Shown here piece by piece: positions 25,530 through 33,869 of a stretch of DNA of 64,000 nucleotides (the stretch's first letter is position 1; every line of letters begins with the position of its first letter). Source of the DNA: Blastococcus sp. CPCC 205250 (GTDB lineage Bacteria; Actinomycetota; Actinomycetes; Mycobacteriales; Geodermatophilaceae); the NCBI RefSeq assembly GCF_019799925.1, contig NZ_JABGCG010000009.1:1-64000 (forward strand). Direction: 5' to 3'. The notes beneath the pieces are model-generated. The model had not been told where the DNA came from. It saw only the letters and a list, made by a program, of their open reading frames with translations, and made no database searches. The position numbers and the translations under genes were made by a program.

Positions 25530-27176
25530 TCAGGCCGCGAAGACCTGACGACCGCCGACGTAGGTGGCGCTCACGGCGATGTCGCCGATCCGCTGGACCG
25601 GGACCGCGAGCGGGTCGGCGTCGAGCACCGCGAGGTCGGCCAGCTGGCCCGGGGCGAGACCACCGGTCTCCGCCTCCGCGTGGTTCACCCAGGCCGAGCC
25701 CGCGGTGTAGGCGTGCAGGAAGGCGGTGGGTGCCAGCCGTTGGTCCGGCGACAGGGGCGGCACGTCGGGCGCGCCCGGCGGCTGCCGGTTGACCGCGACG
25801 TGCATCGCCTGCAGCGGGTCGGCCGAGCTGACCGGCCAGTCGCTGCCCGCGCACAACGGCGCCCCCGCCGCCAGCAGGTCGGCGAAGGGGTACTGCCAGG
25901 CAGCGCGTTCCGGCCCCAGGAAGGGGATGGTCAGCTCGTCCATCTGCGGCTCGTGCACCGCCCACAGCGCCTGCAGGTTGGCGCCGACGGCCGACCGCCC
26001 GAAACGGGGGACGTCGTCGGGGTGCACCACCTGCAGGTGCGCCAGGTGGTGCCGGAGGTCCCGGTCCCCGTTGGCCGCCCGCGCCAACTCGACCGCGTCG
26101 AGCGCCTCCCGGACCGCCCGGTCACCCACGGCGTGCAGGTGCACCTGGAAGCCCTCCCGGTCCAGGCGTCGGACGGCCTCGGACAGCAGTGCCGGGTCCA
26201 GGTGGCTCAGACCGCTGTTCCCGCTGCGGCAGCCGCAGGCGTCGAGGTACGGAGCGAGCATGCCGGCGGTGCCGTTCTCGGCCACGCCGTCCTGCATGAT
26301 CTTGACCGTCGTCGCGCGGAACCGTCCCGTGCCGCGGGCCCCACCGGCCTCCTCCCGGCGGGCGACCAGGTCGGCGACCTGCTCCAGGCCGCGCGCGCGG
26401 TCCCACCACAGGGCCCCCACGACCCGGCCGGTGAGCAGTCCCGAGCGGGCCGCGTCGAGATAGGTGGGCAGGAGGTCGGGCAGCGGGCCGTAGGCGCCCA
26501 CGATCGCGTCCTGCCAGCCCGTGACACCCAGCCCGTGCAGGTGCTGCTGCCCACGCAGCAGCGCGGCGCGGAGGAGGTCGGCGTCGGGCCGGGGCTGCAA
26601 CCGCCCGACGAGGTCGGCGGCACCCTCGTGCAGCGTGCCCTGGGGGGACCCGTCGTCCTCGCGCTCGATCCGGCCGTCGACCGGGTCCGGCGTGGTCGCG
26701 TCCACCCCGGCCCGGTGCAGCGCGACGGTGTTCACCCACGCTCCGTGCCCGTCCTGGTTGGCGAACAACGCCGGCCGGTCGGGGAGGACGGCGTCCAGCA
26801 GTCCCCGCGACGGTGCGCCACCGGCGAACCACTCCATCGACCAGCCACTGCCGGTGACCCAGTCGAGGTCGGGGTTCTCGGCGGCGTAGCGGGCGATCCG
26901 CCCGAGTGCGTCGTCGGCGTCCCGGGCGCCGTGGAGCGAGCAGGTGAGCAGCGCGAAGCCCCCGGACACGGGGTGCACGTGCGCGTCCACGAAGCCGGGG
27001 ACGACGGTCCGTCCGGCCAGGTCCACCCGCTCGGTGCGCGGCCCGGTGAGCGCCCGGACGTCGTCGTCGCTGCCCACGGCGACGACCCGGCCGTCCCGCA
27101 CGGCCAGTGCCTGCCCGCCGGGACCGGTGACCGCGTGCACGGTCCCCCCGGTGAGGACCAGGTCGGCGGTGTCCAC
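25530..27176 (-). CDS. YtcJ-like amidohydrolase (Amidohydro_3)
   Basis: A 548-aa metal-dependent hydrolase. N-terminal beta-sandwich (ADLVLTGGTVHAV), VDAHVHP metal motif near 75, HLHAVGDRAVREALD near 355, and GSDWPVSSADP near 430 are the YtcJ/N-substituted formamide deformylase signature. Likely hydrolyses an N-acyl or N-formyl amine or imide. GTG at 27176 (AGGGG upstream) is preferred because the longer frame to 27239 would run into the preceding gene. Last gene of a leftward operon with the ammonia-lyase-like protein (28 bp upstream) and ADP-forming acyl-CoA synthetase, where it may release a beta-amino acid from an N-acyl precursor (inference). Confidence 0.86.
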   Translation of the reverse strand: MDTADLVLTGGTVHAVTGPGGQALAVRDGRVVAVGSDDDVRALTGPRTERVDLAGRTVVPGFVDAHVHPVSGGFALLTCSLHGARDADDALGRIARYAAENPDLDWVTGSGWSMEWFAGGAPSRGLLDAVLPDRPALFANQDGHGAWVNTVALHRAGVDATTPDPVDGRIEREDDGSPQGTLHEGAADLVGRLQPRPDADLLRAALLRGQQHLHGLGVTGWQDAIVGAYGPLPDLLPTYLDAARSGLLTGRVVGALWWDRARGLEQVADLVARREEAGGARGTGRFRATTVKIMQDGVAENGTAGMLAPYLDACGCRSGNSGLSHLDPALLSEAVRRLDREGFQVHLHAVGDRAVREALDAVELARAANGDRDLRHHLAHLQVVHPDDVPRFGRSAVGANLQALWAVHEPQMDELTIPFLGPERAAWQYPFADLLAAGAPLCAGSDWPVSSADPLQAMHVAVNRQPPGAPDVPPLSPDQRLAPTAFLHAYTAGSAWVNHAEAETGGLAPGQLADLAVLDADPLAVPVQRIGDIAVSATYVGGRQVFAA

Positions 27177-27204
27177 TGCGTCGCCCCTCGGACCGGTCAC
27201 GCGC

Positions 27205-27624
27205 TCAGGCGGCGGGACGGCCGGCGCCGCGCGGGCCACGGCTGTGTGCCGCCGGGACGACCGTGGTGCCGACCGCCCGGACGACGACGACGGGCTCGTC
27301 GAGGACGTCGGCGCCCGAGGCCGTGTCGTCGTACCGGGAGGCGATGACCTTGCGGGCCTCGAGCTGCACGGTGCGGCTGGTGGTGCCGATGCGGGTGACC
27401 GTGCCGGTCACCTCGAGGAAGTCGCCGGCGTACACGGGCGCCAGGAACTCGATCCTGTCGTAGCCGACGAACAGCCCCTCGTCGCCGTCGGTGATGATCG
27501 CGACCTCGGTGACCACGTCACCGAAGAGCTTCAGCACGCGGGCGCCCTCGACGAGGTTGCCGCCGTAGTGGGCCTCCTCCTGGCCGATGCGCACACGGAG
27601 CGTGCAGACGATGGGCTGGGTCAT
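27205..27624 (-). CDS. 3-aminobutyryl-CoA / beta-alanyl-CoA ammonia-lyase-like hotdog protein
   Basis: A 139-aa single hotdog domain. The run LRVRIGQEEAHYGGNLVEGA, then LFGDVVTE, DGDEGLFVGYD and EFLAPVYAGDFLEVTG, matches my recollection of Kal (3-aminobutyryl-CoA ammonia-lyase) and the clostridial beta-alanyl-CoA ammonia-lyase much better than thioesterases or MaoC hydratases. These enzymes eliminate ammonia from a 3-aminoacyl-CoA to give the 2-enoyl-CoA. ATG at 27624 has GGAGG upstream. A CoA synthetase is encoded 31 bp before it and an acryloyl-CoA-reductase-like enzyme divergently beyond that, which fits the reaction. The last 20 residues are a disordered Gly/Arg/Pro tail. Confidence 0.8.
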   Translation of the reverse strand: MTQPIVCTLRVRIGQEEAHYGGNLVEGARVLKLFGDVVTEVAIITDGDEGLFVGYDRIEFLAPVYAGDFLEVTGTVTRIGTTSRTVQLEARKVIASRYDDTASGADVLDEPVVVVRAVGTTVVPAAHSRGPRGAGRPAA

Positions 27625-27655
27625 GGGTGGGTCCTCCAGTGGGGTGTCGGGTGCT

Positions 27656-29713
27656 TCAGACGGTGGTGAGCGCCGCGTCGACGGCGACCGCGCGTGACCG
27701 GCTGACGATCAGCGGGTTGACGTCGATCGCGGTGATCTCCGGGCGGGCCGCGCCGAACCGGCTCACCGCACAGAGGGCGCGGCTGACGCCGTCGCGGTCC
27801 AGCGCGCCGCCGCGGGCCCCGGCGAGCAGCCGGCCCGCCCGGCTGCGGTCGACGAACCGGCGGGCAGCGGCTTCGTCGAGCTCGCCGACGTGGACGTCGA
27901 CCACGTCGAGGAACTCGGCCCAGACGCCGCCGAGCCCCAGCAGGCAGCTGGGCCCGAAGACGGGGTCGCGGTGGAAACCGACGAGCAGCTCGAGGTCCCC
28001 ACGCACCAGCTCGGTCACGAGCAGCTCCAGCTCGACACCGTTCGCCGCGGCCCAGCCGAGCATCCGCTCGGCCTCGGCACGGACGGCGTCAGGGCCCGAC
28101 AGGCCGACGGCGACCAGCCCCGCCTCGGTCTTGTGCAGCAGGCCGGCGGCGACGCCCTTGACGACGACCGGGCCACCCAGCTCGGCAGCCGCGGCGACGG
28201 CGGCCTCGGCGTCGGTCACCCGGACCGCACGCGGGGACGCCAGGCCGAGCCCGGCGAGCGCGGCGAGGAGCTCGTCCTCGGTCCGCGGGAGCGGCCCGTC
28301 CACCACCTGCGCGGCCGGCACGACGGAGCCCCTGGCCGGCTCGGCGCCCTCCGCGCGGCGGCCCAGGGCGGCCAGGGCGGCCAGGGCCGGGCGGGCGCCG
28401 CGCAGCAGCGGGATGTCCGATGCCGCGCAGAAGGCCACCAGCTCCTCAGGCGGGTCCTGGCTGGCCGGGCTCAGCAGCACGGGGGTCGTCGCGGTGCCGG
28501 CGACCGCGTCCCGCAGCTCCCGGGCCAGGAAGAGGCCGAGGTCCTGCTCGTACCGCCCCGCGGTGCGCTGCTGGTCGATGCCGACGACCAGCAGGTCACC
28601 GCCCTCCCCGGCGACCGCCCGCAGCGCCTCGGGGTAGATGACCTCGTGGTCGTCGGCGCCCCACGGGTCCAGGGGGTTGCGCGGCGAGAACAGCGGCCAG
28701 CGCCGGGTCAGCGCGTCGCCCGCGCGGTCGCTCAGCCGGGGCAGCTCCAGGCCGACGTCCGAGGCGAGGTCGGCGAGGAGGTTGCCCTCGCCGCCGGAGT
28801 TGGTGACGAGGAAGGTCCGCCGGCCGGCCACCGGGCGGCGGGAGCCGAGCACCTCCCCCAGGGCCAGCAGCTCGTCGAGGTCGGCGGCCAGCACGACGCC
28901 GGCCTGGGCGAGCGCTGCCGCGGTCGTGCGGGCGGCACCCGCGAGCCGGCCCGAGTGGGCCTGCACGCCCTCCTGCGCCGTCGCGGAGCGGCCGACGACG
29001 CAGGCGGCCACCGTCTTGCCCGCCTCGGCGAGCTCCCGGCACGCGGCCAGTGTCGCCTGCGCGTCCTCCACGGCCTCGACGAACACCAGGACCGCGGTGG
29101 TCTCCGGGTCGGCCGCGAAGAACCGCAGGTGGTCCGGGAGGCCGAGGACCGCCTCGCTGCCGGAGGAGACGGCGGTGGACAGCGGGACCCGCGGGCCGGC
29201 GTTGACGAACGCCTCCACGACGGCGCCGCTCTGCGCCACGAGCCCGACGGTCCCCCGCCGGAGCTGCGGACCCACCGTGCCGATGTACGGGGCAGCCCCG
29301 GAGACCAGGTCCAGCACACCCATGCAGTTGGGCCCGATGACGGACACCCCGTGCTCGCGCCGGAGCCGCCGCAGCTCGCCGACCAGCTCGGCGGCGACCT
29401 CGCCGGAGTCGGTGGCGCCGGCTCCCGGCACCACGAACGTGCCGACCCCGACGGAGAGTCCCTCCTCCACGACGTCGAGCACGCGGTCGGCGCGCACCTG
29501 CACCAGCGCGACGTCGACCGGCTCGTCGAGGTCGGTCAGGCTGGGCACCGCCGGGACCCCCGCCACCTCGCGGTGCCGGGGGGTGACGGCCACCAGCCGG
29601 CCGGAGTACCCGAGCGCACGGCAGTTCGCCAGCGCGATCCGCCCGACGAACCGGGACGGTGACGCGCCGACGACCGCGAGGGACCGGGGGCGGTAGCGCA
29701 CGTCGGGGAGCAC
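27656..29713 (-). CDS. ADP-forming acyl-CoA synthetase (acetate-CoA ligase family, fused subunits)
   Basis: A 685-aa NDP-forming acyl-CoA synthetase with both subunits in one chain: CoA-binding Rossmann domain (VVGASPSRFVG near 12), succinyl-CoA-ligase-like domains (GPNCMGVLD near 125, AQSGAV near 150; active-site His expected in the VTNSGGEG region) and a C-terminal ATP-grasp domain (PVVVKGVAAGLLHKTEAGLVAVG near 530). Makes an acyl-CoA from acid, ATP and CoA with ADP release. GTG at 29713 is the first plausible start in frame but has a weak ribosome site, so the true start could be GTG at 29701. First gene of the leftward operon with the ammonia-lyase-like and YtcJ-like proteins; likely activator of the beta-amino acid. 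Confidence 0.88.
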   Translation of the reverse strand: MLPDVRYRPRSLAVVGASPSRFVGRIALANCRALGYSGRLVAVTPRHREVAGVPAVPSLTDLDEPVDVALVQVRADRVLDVVEEGLSVGVGTFVVPGAGATDSGEVAAELVGELRRLRREHGVSVIGPNCMGVLDLVSGAAPYIGTVGPQLRRGTVGLVAQSGAVVEAFVNAGPRVPLSTAVSSGSEAVLGLPDHLRFFAADPETTAVLVFVEAVEDAQATLAACRELAEAGKTVAACVVGRSATAQEGVQAHSGRLAGAARTTAAALAQAGVVLAADLDELLALGEVLGSRRPVAGRRTFLVTNSGGEGNLLADLASDVGLELPRLSDRAGDALTRRWPLFSPRNPLDPWGADDHEVIYPEALRAVAGEGGDLLVVGIDQQRTAGRYEQDLGLFLARELRDAVAGTATTPVLLSPASQDPPEELVAFCAASDIPLLRGARPALAALAALGRRAEGAEPARGSVVPAAQVVDGPLPRTEDELLAALAGLGLASPRAVRVTDAEAAVAAAAELGGPVVVKGVAAGLLHKTEAGLVAVGLSGPDAVRAEAERMLGWAAANGVELELLVTELVRGDLELLVGFHRDPVFGPSCLLGLGGVWAEFLDVVDVHVGELDEAAARRFVDRSRAGRLLAGARGGALDRDGVSRALCAVSRFGAARPEITAIDVNPLIVSRSRAVAVDAALTTV

Positions 29714-29750
29714 CTCAGCAGCATCGCCGCGCCGGGACGAGTGCCGGGTG

Positions 29751-29794
29751 CGACAGTGTGTCGGGATCCGCGGCGACTCGCGGACAGCATGCTG
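29751..29794. promoter_or_regulatory. Two small palindromes in the acyl-CoA synthetase / reductase divergent gap
   Basis: CGACA-GTG-TGTCG at 29751-29763 and the perfect decamer CAGCATGCTG at 29785-29794 lie in the 117-bp divergent region. They may be operators for joint control of the two arms; no regulator gene is adjacent and no clear -10/-35 was found. Confidence 0.3.
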
Positions 29795-29830
29795 GCCGGC
29801 CGTCCGCCTGCCGCCCGGAGGCTCGGGCGC

Positions 29831-30832
29831 ATGCCCGAGATCCCCCCTTCCGTCCGCGCCCTCGTCGCGGACGCCTCCGGTCCGGCGACGACCCTGGACC
29901 TGCGCACCCTCCCCGCTGCCGAGCTGGGCGAGGGCGACGTCGGCATCGCCGTCTCCTGGTCCGGCGTCAACTACAAGGACGGCCTGGCCTCCCGCAAGGA
30001 CGGCAGGGTCGCACGGATCGACCCCCTGGTGCCCGGCGTCGACCTGGCCGGCACGGTCGTCGAGCCGGATGGCTCCGGCCTCCGCGCCGGGCAGCCGGTG
30101 CTCGCGCACGGCTACGACCTGGGCGTGGCCCACCACGGCGGCTACGCCGAGTACGCCCGCGTGCCCGCCGGCTGGGTGGTCCCGCTGCCCGCCGGGCTCT
30201 CGGAGCGTCAGGCGATGACACTCGGCACCGCCGGCTTCACCGCGGCGCTCAGCGTGCTCGCGCTCGAGGAGCACGGGCTGGCGCCGGGCGACGGCGACGT
30301 CCTGGTCACCGGGGCCACCGGGGGCGTGGGGAGCGTGGCCGTGTCGATCCTCGCCGGCCGTGGCCACCGGGTCACCGCGGTCACCGGCAAGCCCGACGCC
30401 GGCGACTGGCTGCGCGCCCTGGGCGCGGCGGAGGTCGTCGACCGCGCCGCCGTGGGCGACCCGTCCCGCCCGCTGCAGCGGGAGCGGTGGGCCGGCGCGG
30501 TCGACTGCGTCGGCGGGGAGATGCTGGCCGCGGTGCTCGCCTCCCTGCGCTACGGCGCCGCCGTCGCCGCGTCCGGCAACACCGGTGGCACCGGCCTCCC
30601 CACGACGGTGTTCCCCTTCATCCTCCGCGGGGCGTCGCTCCTCGGGATCGACTCGGTGCAGTGCCCGATCGAGCGCCGTCGTGAGGTGTGGACCCGGCTC
30701 GCCGGCGACCTCCGCCCGCCGGCGCTGGACGACCTGGCCACGGACGAGGTGGGCCTGGACGGCGTCCCGGGCGCTCTGGAGCGCGTGCTGGCCGGCGGCG
30801 CACGTGGACGCACCCTGGTCCGGGTCCGATGA
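29831..30832 (+). CDS. AcuI/YhdH-type NADPH acryloyl-CoA (enoyl-CoA) reductase
   Basis: A 333-aa zinc-less medium-chain reductase of the AcuI/YhdH family. SWSGVNYKDGLA near 40-52 and PGVDLAGTVVE are family hallmarks, TGATGGVGSVAV near 160 the NADPH-binding motif, and SGNTGG plus FPFILRG near 245-262 the typical C-terminal segment. AcuI reduces acryloyl-CoA to propionyl-CoA. GGAGG about 9 nt before ATG 29831. Divergent from the operon containing a 3-aminoacyl-CoA ammonia-lyase-like enzyme, whose product would be its substrate. The downstream secreted-protein gene is coupled through ATGA. Confidence 0.86.
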   Translation: MPEIPPSVRALVADASGPATTLDLRTLPAAELGEGDVGIAVSWSGVNYKDGLASRKDGRVARIDPLVPGVDLAGTVVEPDGSGLRAGQPVLAHGYDLGVAHHGGYAEYARVPAGWVVPLPAGLSERQAMTLGTAGFTAALSVLALEEHGLAPGDGDVLVTGATGGVGSVAVSILAGRGHRVTAVTGKPDAGDWLRALGAAEVVDRAAVGDPSRPLQRERWAGAVDCVGGEMLAAVLASLRYGAAVAASGNTGGTGLPTTVFPFILRGASLLGIDSVQCPIERRREVWTRLAGDLRPPALDDLATDEVGLDGVPGALERVLAGGARGRTLVRVR

Positions 30833-31515
30833 CGGGCATCCAGGACGGCGGTGCGGACGGCGGTGCGGACGGCGGTGCGGACGGCCGGACCCCGCCGGGC
30901 GCCGGGCGGTCGCCACGGTGGAACCGGTGGATGCGCCGGCGGCGGATCGTCCTCGGCGCCGTCGGCTGCCTGATGACCACCAGCGTCGCCGTCGCGGCGG
31001 GCTGGGCGGTCGACGTGGCACCGGGCTCGAGCGGGCAGGCACGGGCGGCCACCGTCTCGAACCTCGCCATCACCGCGACGGCGAGCCCGGCCGCGGGCAA
31101 CCTCCTCTATCCCGGCGCATCCGGTGACGTCGTGGCGAGGATCGCCAACCCGAACCCGTTCCCCGTCACCGTGACCGAGGTCAGGCTGCCGACGGCGACG
31201 ACGTATGCCGTGGCCTACAACGACAGCGCCCTGACCACGGCGACGGGTGCCGGGTGTGACGCGACGACGAGCCTGGTCAGGTACACCCACGCCACGTCCA
31301 CGCCGGGCTCGACCCACGTGCTGACCTCGGCGCTGACCGTGCCCGCGGCCGGGACGCTGACGGTCACCTTCACCAACGCGGCCAGCATGGACACGAACAG
31401 CTCGAACGCCTGCGCCGGGAGGTACTTCAGGATGCCGTCCCTGGCCGGCGTCACGGCCACCGGCGGTGCCGGGACGCCGACGGCGGAGCCGGCGACGTCG
31501 GGCTGGAGCAGCTGA
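30829..31515 (+). CDS. Secreted or membrane-anchored protein of unknown function
   Basis: A 228-aa protein. Residues 2-35 are cytoplasmic and odd: a GGADGGADGGADG repeat encoded by a 12-bp DNA repeat, then an Arg-rich stretch. A hydrophobic segment (IVLGAVGCLMTTSVAVAAGW, about 41-60) is a signal anchor or late signal peptide. The rest is a Thr/Ala-rich beta domain with ANPNPFPVTVTEV and two cysteines (GCD, NACAG), suggesting an extracellular Ig-like fold. WAVDVAPGSSGQARA after the membrane segment resembles the protein at 31608. Start overlaps the reductase stop (ATGA); this may reflect compaction rather than shared function. Function not recognised. Confidence 0.7.
   Translation: MTGIQDGGADGGADGGADGRTPPGAGRSPRWNRWMRRRRIVLGAVGCLMTTSVAVAAGWAVDVAPGSSGQARAATVSNLAITATASPAAGNLLYPGASGDVVARIANPNPFPVTVTEVRLPTATTYAVAYNDSALTTATGAGCDATTSLVRYTHATSTPGSTHVLTSALTVPAAGTLTVTFTNAASMDTNSSNACAGRYFRMPSLAGVTATGGAGTPTAEPATSGWSS
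30843..30886. repeat. 12-bp tandem repeat inside the secreted-protein gene
   Basis: Unit GGACGGCGGTGC occurs three times in perfect tandem (30843-30878), plus a partial copy to 30886. It encodes the Gly-Ala-Asp-Gly repeat near the N-terminus and may vary in copy number by slippage, always in frame. Confidence 0.85.
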
Positions 31516-31525
31516 GCTCCGCACC

Positions 31526-31570
31526 GCGCGGACGGCCCAGGGCACCCGGGGCACCCGGGGCCGTCCGCGC
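31526..31570 (+). terminator. 13-bp perfect hairpin between the two secreted-protein genes
   Basis: GCGCGGACGGCCC (31526-31538) pairs exactly with 31558-31570 around a 19-nt loop that itself repeats GGGCACCCG. It begins 10 bp after the first gene's stop and ends 37 bp before the next gene's start. Confidence 0.7.
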
Positions 31571-31607
31571 TCCCGACCGGCCACCGCACCCGCAGGAGGG
31601 GGTCCCC

Positions 31608-32099
31608 GTGCCGTCCGGCGCCCTCGTCCGCCGCGGGGGGCTCGTCGTGGTCGCCGCGCTGCTGCTGGTGGCTGCGGCGTCGGCGGAGGCCGGGGCCCGG
31701 TGGTCGGTACAGGTCGCCGGCGGGTCCGGCGGGCAGGCGCGGGCCGGTGCCCGGCCTCCTCCCCCGGCCACGGTGACCGCGACCTGTGTCGTCGCCTACA
31801 CCAGCGCCGGGGTCCGCTCCGACAGCATCCGCGTGGACTGGAGCCCGTCATCCACGGCGACGACCTACGACGTCGAGCACTCCTACCTCACCTCCGACGG
31901 GCAGACGTGGAGCGGCTGGGGTCCTCCGCCGTCGGCCCAGACGCCCACCGGGGTCGTCGGCACCTCGTTCACCGACACCAACACCGAGCCCTCCGACCTG
32001 ACCTTCCGGTACCGGGTGAACGCCACTCGGGGCACCTACTGGTGGAGCGCCCCCACGGTGTCCGGCACACGGACGATCACCAACGGCCGCTGCTCCTGA
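31608..32099 (+). CDS. Secreted fibronectin-III-like small protein
   Basis: A 163-aa exported protein. Signal peptide about residues 1-28 (VRRGGLVVVAALLLVAAASAEA), then WSVQVAGGSGGQARAGA, a proline hinge, and one beta domain (ATVTATCVVAYTSAGVRSDSIRVDW ... FRYRVNATRG) with fibronectin-type-III character. Two cysteines (TATC near 59 and the penultimate C) could form a disulphide. GTG at 31608 follows a strong GGAGGGGG. N-terminal module is related to the preceding gene. Such proteins in actinobacteria often sit with SipW-like peptidases or surface fibres, but none is present here. Role unknown. Confidence 0.72.
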   Translation: MPSGALVRRGGLVVVAALLLVAAASAEAGARWSVQVAGGSGGQARAGARPPPPATVTATCVVAYTSAGVRSDSIRVDWSPSSTATTYDVEHSYLTSDGQTWSGWGPPPSAQTPTGVVGTSFTDTNTEPSDLTFRYRVNATRGTYWWSAPTVSGTRTITNGRCS

Positions 32100-32108
32100 G
32101 ACGGCGGC

Positions 32109-33602
32109 TCAGCGGGTGCGGAACACGGTGTCCTGCCACGCCTTGTGCGCCTGGCCGGTGATGTCGCTCATGACGTGCTTGAGCTGCGTGTACTCGTCGA
32201 ACGAGTAGATCGACATGTCCTTGCCGTAGCCGGAGCCCCTCGTCCCGCCGTGCGGCATCTCCGAGACGATGGGGATGTGGTCGTTGATCCACACCGTGCC
32301 GGCCGCCAGTTCCCGGCTCGCCCGCTGGGCCAGGAAGACGTCGCGAGTCCACGCGGAGGCGGCCAGCCCGAAGGGCACGTCGTTGGCCAGCGCGAGGGCC
32401 TCGTCCGCGGTGTCGAACGGCAGGACGGCCAGCACCGGCCCGAACACCTCCGACTGCACGACCGCGCTGCGCTGGGCGGCGTCGACCAGCAGCGTCGGCT
32501 CGTAGTAGGCGCCGGCGGCGAGCTCGCCGCCGGGTGCCCGGCCGCCGGTCACGACCCGCGCGCCGTCCGCGACGGCCTGCTCGACCATGGCCGCGACCCG
32601 GTCCCGCTGGCGGGAGGACGCCAGCGGCCCCTGGTCGGTGTCCTCGTCGCGGGTCGGCCCGAGGCGGACCGACGCCATGAGGTCGGCGACGCCGCTCACG
32701 AACGAGTCGTACGCCGAGCGGTGCACGTACGCGCGCGTCGCGGCGGTGCAGTCCTGCCCGGAGTTGATCAGTGCGGCGGCCACCGCACCCCGGACGGCCG
32801 CGTCGAGGTCCGCGTCGGCGAAGACGACGAACGGCGCCTTGCCGCCCAGCTCCAGGTGCAGCCGGGTGCCGTTGGCCGCGGCCAGCGCGGCGACGTGCCG
32901 GCCGGCCGCGGTGGAGCCGGTGAACGAGGTCATCGCGATCCTCGGGCTGGCGACCAGCGCCTCACCGGTGAGCGGGCCGGGCCCGTTCACCACGTTGACC
33001 ACGCCGTCGGGGACGCCCGCCCGCCGGCAGGCCTCGGCCAGCGCGAGCGAGGTCAGCGGCGTGGTCTCCGCCGGCTTGAGCACGACCGTGTTGCCGGCCG
33101 CGATGGCCGGCAGGACCTTCCACACCGCCATCTGCAGCGGGTAGTTCCACGGCGCGATCGAGCCGACCACGCCGACCGGTTCCCGCCGGACCGTGGAGGT
33201 GTGCGCACCGCTCCACTCCGCGGCCGCCATGCCGTCCAGACGCCGGGCCGCGCCGGCGAAGAAGGCGACGTTGTCGACGGACCCAGGGACGTCGAACTCG
33301 CGGCTGAGCCGGATCGGCTTGCCGGCCTGCGCCGTCTCGGTCTGCGCCAGCTCCTCCGCGGTCCGGTCCAGCTCGGCGGCGAGCGCGTGCAGGACCCCTG
33401 ACCGCTGGGCGGGGGTCGCGGCGGCCCAGCCGGGGAGCGCGGCCTCGGCGGCGCCGATCGCCCGGTCGACGGTGCGCGGTGTCGCCGCCGGGTACGTCCA
33501 CAGCACCTCGCCGGTGGAGGGGTCGACCACCTCCTGGTCCGGTCCCTCCTCGTCGTCATACGGCGCACCACCGATGTGGTGGGCACCCTCGGGTAGCCGC
33601 AC
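32109..33602 (-). CDS. Aldehyde dehydrogenase, gamma-aminobutyraldehyde dehydrogenase type
   Basis: A 497-aa NAD(P)-dependent ALDH. APWNYPLQMAVWKVLPAIAAGNTVVLKPAE is split over the cofactor domain near 150-180, ELGGKAPF holds the general-base Glu near 258, and NSGQDC the catalytic Cys near 291. PHGGTRGSGYGKDMS and EYTQLKHV near the end are typical of aminobutyraldehyde/betaine-aldehyde enzymes. GTG at 33602 has AGGAGG 6 nt upstream. Converts an aminoaldehyde to the amino acid; with the FAD amine oxidase at 38940 it would form an amine-to-acid route. Faces a cupin gene across a 267-bp gap. Confidence 0.9.
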   Translation of the reverse strand: MRLPEGAHHIGGAPYDDEEGPDQEVVDPSTGEVLWTYPAATPRTVDRAIGAAEAALPGWAAATPAQRSGVLHALAAELDRTAEELAQTETAQAGKPIRLSREFDVPGSVDNVAFFAGAARRLDGMAAAEWSGAHTSTVRREPVGVVGSIAPWNYPLQMAVWKVLPAIAAGNTVVLKPAETTPLTSLALAEACRRAGVPDGVVNVVNGPGPLTGEALVASPRIAMTSFTGSTAAGRHVAALAAANGTRLHLELGGKAPFVVFADADLDAAVRGAVAAALINSGQDCTAATRAYVHRSAYDSFVSGVADLMASVRLGPTRDEDTDQGPLASSRQRDRVAAMVEQAVADGARVVTGGRAPGGELAAGAYYEPTLLVDAAQRSAVVQSEVFGPVLAVLPFDTADEALALANDVPFGLAASAWTRDVFLAQRASRELAAGTVWINDHIPIVSEMPHGGTRGSGYGKDMSIYSFDEYTQLKHVMSDITGQAHKAWQDTVFRTR

Positions 33603-33869
33603 GGCTGCCTCCTCGCGGTCACTCCCCGCCGGGCGCGGGCACCGCCAGCCTGCTGCCGGCGACGGCTCCCGGCGGGGACGGATCGTCGACACCGCCGGCG
33701 GTCTCCGTCGATCCGTCGGCCCGGGGCAGGCGTGCGCCGAGGACCGGGTGCGCCTCGCGGGGACCACCCGCCGGACCGCCGTCCGCGGGACCGTCACGGC
33801 GTCGGCTCCGGCGGGGACGGGCGACGCCCTGACGGCCGGCCCCGGCCCGCGCCCGGGCCACACTGGGGC

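Noticed and set aside
24342..27347. A 1001-codon rightward open frame opposite the chemoreceptor and amidohydrolase
   Set aside because: It is a GC-rich antisense shadow: Arg/Gly/Pro/His-rich with no domain motif, while the opposite strand holds two genes with full family signatures.
27205..27624. Thioesterase or MaoC hydratase for the 139-aa hotdog protein
   Set aside because: It lacks the MaoC D-x4-H motif and matches the AHYGGNLV / DGDEGLF / EFLAPVYAGDF pattern of aminoacyl-CoA ammonia-lyases instead.
30843..30886. CRISPR-like or regulatory repeat array
   Set aside because: Units are directly adjacent without spacers and encode an in-frame peptide repeat.
33603..33869. A small gene between the aldehyde dehydrogenase and the cupin
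   Set aside because: Open frames there are Arg/Pro/Gly-rich, lack ribosome sites and show no recognisable fold.
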